In this document: positions 54,651 through 64,000 of the stretch, in pieces
How positions within the stretch are numbered: position 1 is the stretch's first letter
Layout: each line of letters begins with the position of its first letter
Source of the DNA: Mesocentrotus franciscanus
Lineage: Eukaryota > Echinodermata > Echinoidea > Camarodonta > Strongylocentrotidae
DNA: 64,000 nucleotides
Direction of reading: 5' to 3'
Assembly: GCA_037976565.1 (NCBI GenBank)
Contig: CP137679.1
Span: 8,167,973 to 8,231,972 of the forward strand
The notes under the pieces: generated by a model
What the model was told of the DNA's origin: nothing
What the model saw: only the letters and a program-made list of their open reading frames with translations
Database searches by the model: none
Translations under genes and position numbers: made by a program

Positions 54651-56110
54651 AATTACATTTATTTGTAATTTGTTTGTATGCCCCTATGTCTATGACATGT
54701 ATGACAAACATATGAGAGGGATAGCCCGGATAGTTTTCTATAAGGGAGTTCAGGAGTTCACAACTTTTCTCCTGGAGAGGGAAAAAAGGCATCGAATTTT
54801 CTTTACCATAATGTAAGGGAATGTAGAGTCCGAATTAGATTTTAAAAATACATTTTGAAATACGTGTTTAAAGTTGGCATTCTAATACATTACAGAGCTC
54901 AATTATATAAGGTTACTAAGCATTATGTCATTTCCTTTTGCGTCTTTTGCACTCTTTATATGGGTAATTTGGAGCCGGTGGAACCACCCCCCACGGGCAA
55001 CGCAATTGCCCCTAGTCAGTCTATTTAAGAAACACACATAGACAAAAAATGCAAAAGATCAAATTTCTCATTTAATACAGTGGAGGATGTTTTTTGTTAT
55101 GAGGGTGAGAGAACCTGATACCTTCAAAAGAAATACTTTTTCAAGCGCTTATTTGAATCTTCTGAATACAAATTCAAACACAATAATGGATTTTAAGTAG
55201 GATAATCTTTCTTCTAGTATAGAGAGATTTATCGTTTTTGCTTTTCGGGAGGTGGGACCGGGTCTTATTTATTCAACATGAAACCGAAACCACCAGATAA
55301 TCATCCGCTTCATCGAAGGTTCATTGTTTACAAGTACAATGTACATGTGTACATACATAGAGATTCGAACTTCGAGCTTCAAGAATCTGTTGAAGACACA
55401 CTTCTTCCAGTAATCTTAATTCAATTTTATAGTGAGTATCCATCAAATAATGTTTTGATTTGCCTTATCATATTTTGCCCTATTCTGTAGCCTCTCACTT
55501 CGTTCTGTCGTCATATATTTCACTATAATTATTAATTTTGTTATTTTTATAGAGCTATAATTAAATGTAATTTGATAATCTGTTAATCATTTGCTTATTC
55601 TTTTGTATATTGTGCATTTCCCACTTATCTGTAGTATACTACATCTCAATTATTAGCAATTGTAATTATCTCTTAAAATTCTGCCATACTATGTAAGGCC
55701 ATAAGACTTTTTAAGGATAGCGCGTTATATAATAATCTACTTAATACTATTTTGATTAACAACTATTTTTTGTTAATTGGTTCGTTTTCGTCCCCATCCT
55801 GAGGAACTGGGGAATAAAGACACATCTTCCAACTTTAATTTCGCTTGTCTTTTATTCTCCAACACATTGGGAAGCACTAATGTATTTGAAAATTAAGAGT
55901 TAAACAAAAATAGATGTGAAATAATTAAGAAAGATGGGGATATACAAAAGAAAGCGAGAAGAGAGAGAGAGAGAGGGAGAGGGAATGATGTAGGAAAAGC
56001 AAAGTCAGAGATAGGAATACGAAAAAAAGAGTGGTGGGGGGGATCTGTATATTGCAGAAGAGGGAAAATAATGTAGTAGAGAAATCAGTTATGCTTATTA
56101 CACTCATCAA
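54651..56110. other. Non-coding region between TIR gene and CT repeats
   Basis: AT-rich. An open frame at 55278-55490 (+) has no known domain. No repeats recognised. Confidence 0.35.
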
Positions 56111-56165
56111 GGTTAAGCATCTCTCTCTAGCTCTAGCTCTATCTCTACCCACTTCAACACATCAC

Positions 56166-56211
<46 letters not shown>

Positions 56212-56312
56212 TCTCTCTCCCTCTTTCTCTCACTCTCTCTCAGTGTGTCTCTCCATCTCTACCTACTTCAGCACATCACTACCCCTCTCTCTCTCACTAA
56301 GTGTGTCTCTAA

Positions 56313-56349
<37 letters not shown>

Positions 56350-56362
56350 GTCTCTCTCTCTC
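56111..56362. repeat. CT/AG microsatellite cluster
   Basis: Several (CT)n runs (about 56170-56240 and 56320-56362) are joined by a repeated CCACTTCAACACATCACTNCC-type segment at 56148 and 56262. The reading frames over it are artefacts of the repeat. Confidence 0.95.
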
Positions 56363-56409
56363 ACACAATACTCACACACATCCCCACCCTCTGTTTACTG
56401 CCTGATTTA

Positions 56410-56441
56410 AAAAAAAATAATAATAATAATAATAATAATAT
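56410..56441. repeat. AAT microsatellite
   Basis: (AAT)n of about ten units after a poly-A run. Confidence 0.95.
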
Positions 56442-59074
56442 AAAAGATTTGAAAGGCGCCAAATCCACTTGAATCAAACGCTCAAGGTAAAGTTAACTTG
56501 TGCAACAAAAAAATGAAATCCCATAACCATCTTCACAACATGCTTTCTATCATTTCGAATTTAAACATCACTTCATAACAGGCCACTTTATTTAACAATA
56601 ACATTGCATATTAACAATCAACAATAACAGACACAAAATTGCACAGTAGATTTTCAGGTACATGTAAGTGAATGTAAAACTTCTTCACAAAAATTGAAGA
56701 AACCGTAAGACAAAGATAGTCTGTATACAGACATAAAAAATCACATATATAAATCAAAATGGTTACATTGCTTTTATTTTGGTACTATAAATTTCTTTTT
56801 AAAAAATCTAAATTATAGAAAGAATGTGGAGTTCTGGCGCATGGATGGTGCATAGATATTTGACTTTCTGCACAGCTTCAGGACAAAACAGCCAACACTT
56901 TACTTTAAAAAAAACAACAACAAAAATTATATTAGTGAACATTGATTTATGTGATTGATTTCTTGTCAAAATTGTTTGTTTTGATTGTTCTGTTGGAAAT
57001 GAAATTGAACTGAAAATGAAACTGGAACTGAAATTTTAGAGTGACAAACTAACTTTCAACCTCTGCTGAGATCTGTAGCGGTTTGAAATATTTCAATTTC
57101 AACCAGATGATTTTCTTGAGTTAAAACACACTCAAAGAAATGTCATGAAGTCATGGAGAGGTGATGGAGGTGCGTGCTTCACATGCAACTCTTTAAGTTA
57201 CTCACTTAATTTGATTGTATATGTGTTTTAAGCTGGCTTACTCCGAATCATTGGGTCATTGCGTCCGGTCGGGTGGTCGCGTTACACGACCTATCATGAA
57301 ACAAAAGCGGAAGATCATGTGAAGATGCACGTTTAGGACGCGTAGATTTGTGGTAGGGTTTTCACAAAGTATCGGATAAATTGGACCATGTTGATAAGAG
57401 GGGTTAATTTCACAAAACATTACCCTAGACATTTCGTGAATAAAGGGCATGTTTTCACAAAAGGTCGGGTAACCCGTCCACCCGACCCGATGCGATGACC
57501 TGATGATTCAAAGTAAGCCTTTAGGTTGATACCATCTATTTGGTCTGGTCCCCACTTCAATATGTTTAATACCTACTAACTTTGAAAGATTACTATTCAA
57601 GTCATAAACAAAAGATTTGTAATCAGTTCTGTAATTCTTGCCAGAACTTCACATTTAGAAACCCTTCACAGAGGTACAAAGTTGTTTCTAAACAACTGCA
57701 CGCAGGTCTGATTAGAGTATTTCAAGCAATGCTCATACATTCATCAAGGTTTTTTAACAGGAACAATTACCAATTCTGTTCTTGCTCTGTATGCTTGGCG
57801 TTGCATGCTTGTATTCTAGTTCGAAACATCAGTTTTGAATAAAAGAGAGATAATTCATGTTGAATACTGAGTTACACAATTTGATGTTACCTTAGTATTC
57901 AAAGGTTAATAGGAAATGATTATCTCTCTTTACACTCCTTAAAGGGCAATCCAACCCTTGCAATAAGTTCATTTATATGAAAGCCGAAAAATAAGATAAA
58001 CAGAATGGCGAAATAAATCGAACCAATAATTAGAAAGGTATGAATGTTTAAAATTTAAGATCCCTAAGTCTGCGAATCTCACATTGGCAAGTTTGCTCAG
58101 AGGATTGTGACGTAGTCGCGGATAACTCCCCCTGTATGTCGTGTACAAAAATATAATTAATTTCTGTTTTCTCCTCCATGCCTTCTCCATTGGGGCATTA
58201 CTCAAAACATGCCATTGTGGATAGCATATCATTATAGGTCCTGTACAGAGAAAAGACCAGAGTCATACATTTTTGAAAAATTGAAATTCTAGTAATTTTC
58301 TGCGTAGGAACAAATGGGAAAGTTGTCCGCCACTCCATCAAAGAGACATTACTGATTCAGCCAATTTGAAGAACCCATACCTATAGTGATTACAACTTTC
58401 AAAAATGAACAAATTCCACAGTTTTTGTCCATTTTCATTTAAACCTTCATCAGTCTACTTCTCTGATTTTTCTGCTTTCCACTAGAGTCGTTTGCTATCA
58501 AGGTTGGATCTCCCTTTTATGAATGTCACTAGTTATTAATTTGGATTGTTTAATGTCCTATGGTATCTAAATTAATTTTGGGATGACTGGTCCGGCTTAC
58601 AAATAACAACTAGATAAACTATGTGTGCATGAATGATGCTACATTCAAGTGCAATTTACCATATATCTGTATATATCAATGTCTTGAAAATATCGCCTGC
58701 TGAGATGTTTTTTTATAGATAATATGGGTTATCTAATAATTCAATGCAAAGTTAACACTCTCCAAGCTCTCAACAGGTACATGTACAAAAATAAGGCACA
58801 GCTCAAATAGCATTTGTGTGAGGCATGTGACATAGTCACAGGACTTTTTAAACTTAAAAACAAACATTTGAAAGCGTTTTTATCTGTAAAGCTTTGGAGA
58901 AATGAATTTCACGATGGCATTCTACAGTGTTGGTCAAAGTTATAGGCAGGGTGACATATTTACCTCATCCATCAATGTTGAAATTAATCTATACAAAACA
59001 AAATTTCAGTGTGAACTCTACCATGAATATAATTAATCTAACCTATACCATACACATTGATTTTCAGCCATGGG
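56442..59074 (-). other. PIGK downstream region, possible 3' UTR
   Basis: No other gene recognised. Minus-strand polyadenylation-type signals (AATAAA, read as TTTATT) lie at about 56587 and 56774, so a long 3' UTR is possible but unproven. A TTAAAGGGCAATCCAACCC sequence near 57940 looks like a MITE end without a partner. Confidence 0.35.
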
Positions 59075-59173
59075 TCACGATAATGTCCTTGTAAAGAGAG
59101 CTAATCCAGCAACGCCGAAGAACACGCTACTTGCAATCACAAAAGGTACTGAGAACTTGACACTATTTTGGTC
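59075..59173 (-). CDS. PIGK: PIGK last exon: C-terminal membrane segment
   Basis: 99 nt with the stop: DQNSVKFS, then about 20 hydrophobic residues and TRTLS. Acceptor TTTCAG|GAC. Confidence 0.92.
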   Translation of the reverse strand, partial: DQNSVKFSVPFVIASSVFFGVAGLALFTRTLS

Positions 59174-62100
59174 CTGAAAACGAAGAAGCAAAAAAACATT
59201 GTTATGAATGTGGTGAAAATATCTTGTGACAAATGGGCACATAAGAACAAGGATTAATCTTGCTGCCCAAGTGGGTAGGAATTAGGAGATATGTGTAACT
59301 GCACTTGATAATGCTTATTTTTGACAGACAATGCAAGCATCAGGATAGATTTTTTTTCAGGTGACATTAAATTATAATTGACTGATCAAACTAAACTATT
59401 GTAGTGAATAAAAATTAAACTGAAAATTAACACACATGGATATTTATATAATCATTACAAAACTTGTGATTTTTCCTCATTTTTTAAAGAACATTATGTC
59501 CTCTATTCACAAAAAAAATGTTTATCTTAAAGGGGAAGTCCACCCTGATATTATGTTGGTTTTAATAGGAGCAGAAAAAACAAGAGAACAGGTCAGTGCA
59601 ATTTTGAGCAAATAAACGATTAAAATTTAACAAAAGGTGCGATCCATCAAACACAAATTAGCAACTTTGCAACGTATCTTGCGAGCTCAGCTCCCAATTT
59701 GCCCTGTACTCAAAACCTTCAAAATGTTATATTTTCCCTTTAAAAAATGTTCAATCATACATTCACATGATTCACCTAAATATAATTATTGCAAATATGT
59801 TTTTATACATCCCATGTACACAACAAATCTATTCATTCATCCATAACTAAGAAAATGAAAGTTTATGACATTTTCTGTATAGAGCTAATTGGAGAGGAGC
59901 TCATGACATATGTCACAGTGTTGCCAATATGTGTTTCACTGATGACAACATATATTCATAACTTTCCTATTTTTAATTGGATATATTGTTCAAACTTTTA
60001 CTAACCGGTTTCTCTCGTTTTGCTGCTTCTATTAAACCAACTTTATATCAGGGTGGACGTATAGTTTACACCACCATACGTATAGTATGCATGTCCCGTC
60101 ATGTCCAATGAGTGGGTAATAATACACTTTCATTTGCTTATCTACCTCCTTCATGCATTTCAGCCTATGAGAATACATGTCCCTAAAATCAGGAAATTAC
60201 GCAAAACATGCTTACCTTTTCTAAGGGTTTTAATAAGGATTCGTCTGGGAACTGAGAGACATAATCCAAAGCTGCATCGGTGGTCTTTCTGCTATCATCA
60301 ACTCTGCCCGAAGAAACATCATCATCAGTGTCATCACTGGAGAAGTTCAGTTGTGTTGAGGAGACTTCCACATTACGGACGCTGCCAAAGAAGTCAGTGA
60401 CGAGGGTTTTCTTGGGGTCTCTCTGAAAGAGGTCTGCTCTTACCCCTGGGGTGGACTTGCAGACGCGCTGTGGACACACCTTGAACTGTGACAAAGACAG
60501 TCAAAATGAGAAGGATAAAAAATAGGTTACCTAGGTAAAATCACAAAATGCCATCAGTCAGATCAGTCCCTATAGACACACATTCAATTTTGATAGCAAA
60601 AATAACAAATTAACACTTTGAAAGAAAAAGTGATATGAGAAAAATAAAAAAACAAAGAATGAAACCCAAAATTGCAAAATAACAGTCCTATCAGTGTTTG
60701 TGGAAAAACTCCTTTCCTAGGTATACAGTTATCAAAATGATGATTTTAGGGGGTTAATCTTTTTAATAGGATTGGTCACAAATATGGAGGACAAGCTGCA
60801 TCTTTATCATGGAAAAAAATATTTGTTTAGTTTAGGGATCATTTACAATTCTCAGAGTTACTTCCCAAATAACCCTGTTAGTATTGAGCTGTAAGGTCAT
60901 ATTTTGTATAATATAAAAGAATTGTGAATATAATAATAGATTTATAGCTCACGAACACATTCATACGTTTAACATGATAACTGAGACTTTTCACAAAAAC
61001 AACTGTGAATAATTTTCTACTGCCTGTAGAAATCATGCTCAGATTGTGCCATGAAAGTAATGTTAATACCTTTCAATAGATAATTCAATAGGCTACTAAA
61101 ATTGCATTTAGATTGATTTCTAGAAAATCTAGGCAATCATGTTATTTATTCTTTCATATGAATCATTGGTTTTTATCACTTCAACTTTCATAGTGCAGTT
61201 AAAAGAAAAATTCAATGAACTTCATCCTTACGAATTCATCCATTGTTTTCTGACTTGAAGGTGTCATCCTTTCCAAGAATTCTAGAACATAGTATGTGTA
61301 TCTATCAATGATATACACTCCTATAGCTGAGTCATGGTGATGCTGTAGCAAAGAAGTATACACACATGTAAGAACAATACATGCCATTTTTGTAATGTAA
61401 ACAATTTTAATCAAACAAATAGTGTATTTCTACAGTCAGAATGCGAGTTGCATACATTACTTATTGTTATGTAGGGCAAGCCATAATGTTTGTCCTACCT
61501 AGCACCAACTAATATATGCAGTCTGCATTCAGGCTATTGAATTACATTTATTCGGAACAGGTGAATGAAATAATTTGTTATGAGGCACATAACAAGGACT
61601 TACGCATTGAATTTGATTACATTACGAAAATGGCCTATTAGAAATACAGTCAAACATGTCTATAGCGTTTCTTGATGGGACTACGGGTTTGCTGTGCGCG
61701 AGACATGCACACCCTTTAATGGTATTTCCACCAAGTCTGGTGTCTGTGAATTAGTATGACCTACTGCACATAGAAACCGATGACCATCTCCCTTTAAACA
61801 GAAATTCCACCCAAATATCACAAGAGCAGTTGAAAAATAATTATTATAATAATGATAACAAAATAGTGAAGGAAAAATATCAGATTGAGATTAGGAAGTT
61901 ATTGATTTCTAAATTGGCTAATTTTTTTTTTTTTTTTAATAAGAAGTTTTTAAAAATTGCATTATCTACATTGAATTTTTTCCACATATCTTTAATCTAC
62001 ACTTTTTTTCCATACATACTTTAAAAAAAAAGTTTCTTAAAGGCCCCACTCTACTACTTGTAGCTACTTGCTCCCTCTATATAGAAAACAATGCCTAAGC

Positions 62101-63899
62101 GGTGCCTGTTGGTCCCCCATGATCCTCTTTTTCTTATGTTAATTGACAGCTGAGTTAATGATTAACCACCTGTCAGTGACCACGCTAATCCCTCAAATCC
62201 CTCCTGGCCAAACTAGTACAGAGGGGCTTTAACATGCCCTGTTTTACAATTTTTCTTAACATCTGACAAGAACCATGTTTAATCATGCTTTCTTCATGTT
62301 AAAAGAAAACCTCCGTAGCTAGCTATTCATCATATACCATGTATAGATAAAAATATTGGGCTGATCATGGAACTTACTGATAGGGAATCTTCTCCAACTT
62401 GACTGCTGCCGATGCCAATGATGTTTGGAGAGTAGAAATACTTGTAGAGCGAAACAGCCTGGCATGTATCCACAATGAACAGCAGCTCATGGTATCTGTT
62501 AACAAGTAAACATGGAAATTCAAATTCCTTGGTCCAATCATTCATTCATTCAATATATGATGGCATTGATACCATTTTAGTAAACATATACATATGTTGA
62601 CTAAAAAGGTAACAGGCTTTTCTGCCCCATCCATTCCACTCCCGTCATTAACAAATTGGGGTTCTCAGCTTTTTGCCTGTGCATGACACACTTGGTGCTC
62701 ATACCAAGCAAATAGGACTTCCAGAAAAGAACCCCCAAAAAAAAAAACAACATAAAACAAAAAACAAAAAAAACAAGTGTAAATACTTAAAATATAATAA
62801 TATCAATGCACATTTTAATACAAGCAAAGTTACTAAAGTATTCCTAAACACTTCCCTCGACTTTTGCAAGACCAAATTCACTTCATTTAGACCAAGGAGG
62901 AAACTAATTCCTTCCAAGAATTCTTGCAAAGCTCACCTCATCTTCTTCCACATCTGCTGGAAGGCATCCGCTAACTCAATACTGCTGATCTCCTCCGCAT
63001 CCTGAAACTTCAGGAAGCCGTCCCCACCGTGTCCCGTCATGTACACCAGCACATTGCTGCGATCGTCAGTCAGGAGTCGCTTAGATCGTGGAGTGCTGGG
63101 AGGCAGCCGACCAGTCAGCACACGGATGAAATTCTCGACAGTCACCTGGTTTACAAGATTAATTTGAAGGTTAACAATTTAATAAAATTCATTTATTTCC
63201 AAATTAAGAGGTGATTAGTTATAAGTAAGTCCACATTCAGAGAAGAGTTTTGAACATAGATGTACTAAAGCTCTTAATCTTGAATTTTACTCTGATGAGT
63301 GCAAAATGAAAAGCTTCAACCCATCTTCCTTCAAAGCAATTTCTTTAGGTCTAGCAATACCTTTCGATGAGCAATCTTGACATGATGGTATTTTTAAAGG
63401 AAAATAAAACCTAACAAACTTTTTCTGATAACGTTATTAAAAATTGTGAGCCAGTTAAAAATATCTTGAAATTATTCCTCCCTCCTGGACCCATCAGCAA
63501 TAGAGCCAAAACACAGCTGCATACACTTATCCTATATTTTATACGCAATCTTCACACAACCCGTCCAAAACTACTTAACAACAGTTAGGTACCCCAACGA
63601 CCTATAGAAAGCCATTTATGGAACTTCGGCAGACTCACAGTGCCGACGATCTCTGATCTTAGCGGAGGAAGGATACAAGAGAGAGAGAGAGAGATTACTG
63701 AGCAATGAAAATAAAATCCCTCCAAACTTTGCAGTTTACTTGCAAATATTTTTCACATGGGAGTTGCCATTTTGATTATCAAATATTAATTTGATAGTAA
63801 ATTGAAAGTACATGTACCATACCTCATAGCCTCTATAATCCACTTCAATGTCATCGCCATACACATTTATGTGCTGGTTAGCATTGTTGAACACTGCAG
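59075..63899 (-). CDS. PIGK: GPI-anchor transamidase catalytic subunit, C-terminal exons
   Basis: PIGK (Gpi8) is the cysteine protease of the GPI transamidase in the ER membrane. It cuts the C-terminal signal of a precursor protein and helps transfer it to the GPI anchor, together with GPAA1, PIGS, PIGT and PIGU. Six exons encode 293 in-frame residues to the stop: 63899-63823, 63145-62937, 62495-62378, 61342-61232, 60485-60216 and 59173-59075. The catalytic His is in [10 protein letters not shown] (codon 63029-63031) and the catalytic Cys in IVDTCQA (codon 62462-62464). The last exon encodes the C-terminal membrane segment ([19 protein letters not shown]). About 100 N-terminal residues, including the signal peptide, must lie beyond the right edge. 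No stop or frame break was found. Confidence 0.97.
59538..60058. mobile_element. MITE in a PIGK intron
   Basis: The left GTCCACCCTGATATTATGTT and right (complement of AACTTTATATCAGGGTGGAC) arms of about 55 bp are inverted relatives around ~410 bp of AT-rich sequence. It lies wholly in the intron between the last two exons. No transposase. The left flank AAGGGGAA is not repeated on the right, so the outermost bases are uncertain. Confidence 0.75.
60216..60485 (-). CDS. PIGK: PIGK exon: [20 protein letters not shown] segment
   Basis: 270 nt encoding 90 residues. The first half is strongly conserved with vertebrate PIGK ([22 protein letters not shown]). The second half is acidic and variable ([12 protein letters not shown]). 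Acceptor TCACAG|TTC, donor GAAAAG|GTAAG. Confidence 0.96.
60486..61231. other. PIGK: PIGK intron
   Basis: AT-rich intron with no recognised insertion. Confidence 0.7.
61232..61342 (-). CDS. PIGK: PIGK exon: [17 protein letters not shown] segment
   Basis: 111 nt encoding 37 residues from [20 protein letters not shown] to KTMDEF. Acceptor CTACAG|CAT, donor GAATTC|GTAAG. Confidence 0.96.
61343..62377. other. PIGK: PIGK intron with possible small MITE
   Basis: 62038-62231 starts AAAGGCCCCACTCTACTAC and ends with an imperfect complement (CTAGTACAGAGGGGCTTTA), so it may be a decayed ~190-bp MITE. A T run lies at 61922-61939. Confidence 0.45.
62378..62495 (-). CDS. PIGK: PIGK exon with catalytic cysteine
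   Basis: 118 nt: [20 protein letters not shown], then [10 protein letters not shown]. Acceptor AACAG|AT, donor TATCA|GTAAGTT. Confidence 0.97.
62496..62936. other. PIGK: PIGK intron
   Basis: AT-rich, with an A-rich tract at 62737-62775. Nothing else. Confidence 0.7.
62937..63145 (-). CDS. PIGK: PIGK exon with catalytic histidine
   Basis: 209 nt: [20 protein letters not shown], then [20 protein letters not shown] and the [12 protein letters not shown] helix. Acceptor ACCAG|GTG, donor AG|GTGAGC (phase 2). Confidence 0.97.
63146..63822. other. PIGK: PIGK intron
   Basis: AT-rich with a short GA run near 63681. No recognised element. Confidence 0.7.
63823..63899 (-). CDS. PIGK: PIGK exon: [14 protein letters not shown] segment
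   Basis: 77 nt, two bases completing a codon then [20 protein letters not shown] and YRGYE. Acceptor CAACAG|CT, donor GAG|GTATGG. First visible coding exon. Confidence 0.93.
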
Positions 63900-64000
63900 C
63901 TGTTGATGAAATAAAAGGAGAGAGGAAAATAAATCATTAACAACTGTAGTATTGCCAGGTTTCAGAGATAAACCAACCTCTCTTTTGAACCATAGATGGT

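Noticed and set aside
56031..56472. Leu/Ser-repeat open frames
   Set aside because: Translations of (CT)n microsatellite, not genes.
57969..58232. 87-codon minus-strand frame downstream of PIGK
   Set aside because: It starts next to a MITE-like TTAAAGGGCAATCC end, has no motif and has no splice link to PIGK.

Overview
This is an AT-rich, intron-bearing metazoan window packed with repeats. The best guess is an invertebrate deuterostome, most likely an echinoderm such as a sea urchin. The basis is the mix of non-LTR elements, a BEL/Pao element, many palindromic MITEs and TIR-domain genes with ARM repeats. The species cannot be fixed from sequence alone. A run of exactly 500 N (41509-42008) marks a draft-assembly gap.

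Host genes. (1) The right end (59075-63899, minus) holds the last six visible exons of PIGK, the catalytic cysteine protease of the GPI transamidase. The 5' part lies beyond the window. (2) A five-exon gene at 50494-54416 (minus) encodes a predicted 617-residue protein with ARM repeats, then a TIR domain, then a C-terminal SAM-like domain. (3) A close paralogue lies at 11138-16389 (minus). Its third TIR exon is broken by a 661-bp Harbinger-like MITE flanked by a TTA duplication. Both paralogues sit in a segmental duplication (about 10.1-16.6 kb and 48.7-54.6 kb). A tRNA-Gly-like block is shared by 2.06-2.48 kb and 47.74-48.17 kb, and a third, exon-less remnant lies at 46.26-46.60 kb.

Layout. 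1-1.7 kb: dispersed/tandem short repeats. 2.0-2.5 kb: tRNA-Gly-like block. 2.5-3.3 kb: CR1/jockey-like LINE fragment (+). 3.6-10.1 kb: shattered L1/Tx1-like LINE (-) with internal ~0.9-kb duplications and three MITE insertions. 10.1-16.6 kb: broken TIR paralogue. 16.9-17.5 kb: degenerate tandem repeat. 18.9-21.2 kb: two phase-compatible candidate exons flanking a 1.27-kb foldback element. 21.8-23.1 kb: LINE (-). 23.1-29.2 kb: internally deleted BEL/Pao element (+). 29.2-31.5 and 35.7-37.9 kb: 2.3-kb direct repeats around a non-coding interior that holds a ~356-bp tandem repeat. 37.9-38.8 kb: jockey-like LINE (+). 38.8-44.5 kb: CCATGG-rich arrays at both ends of a block with an APE-type LINE (-), the assembly gap and a word-repeat MITE. 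46.6-47.1 kb: purine minisatellite. 48.7-54.6 kb: intact TIR paralogue. 55-59 kb: non-coding with CT microsatellites. 59-64 kb: PIGK.

The most interesting biology is the ARM-TIR-SAM-like pair. The domains resemble those of SARM1 but in a different order, with a glutamate at the position equivalent to the SARM1 NADase residue, and one copy has been caught in the act of being disabled by a transposon. No operon, CRISPR or bacterial feature is present.
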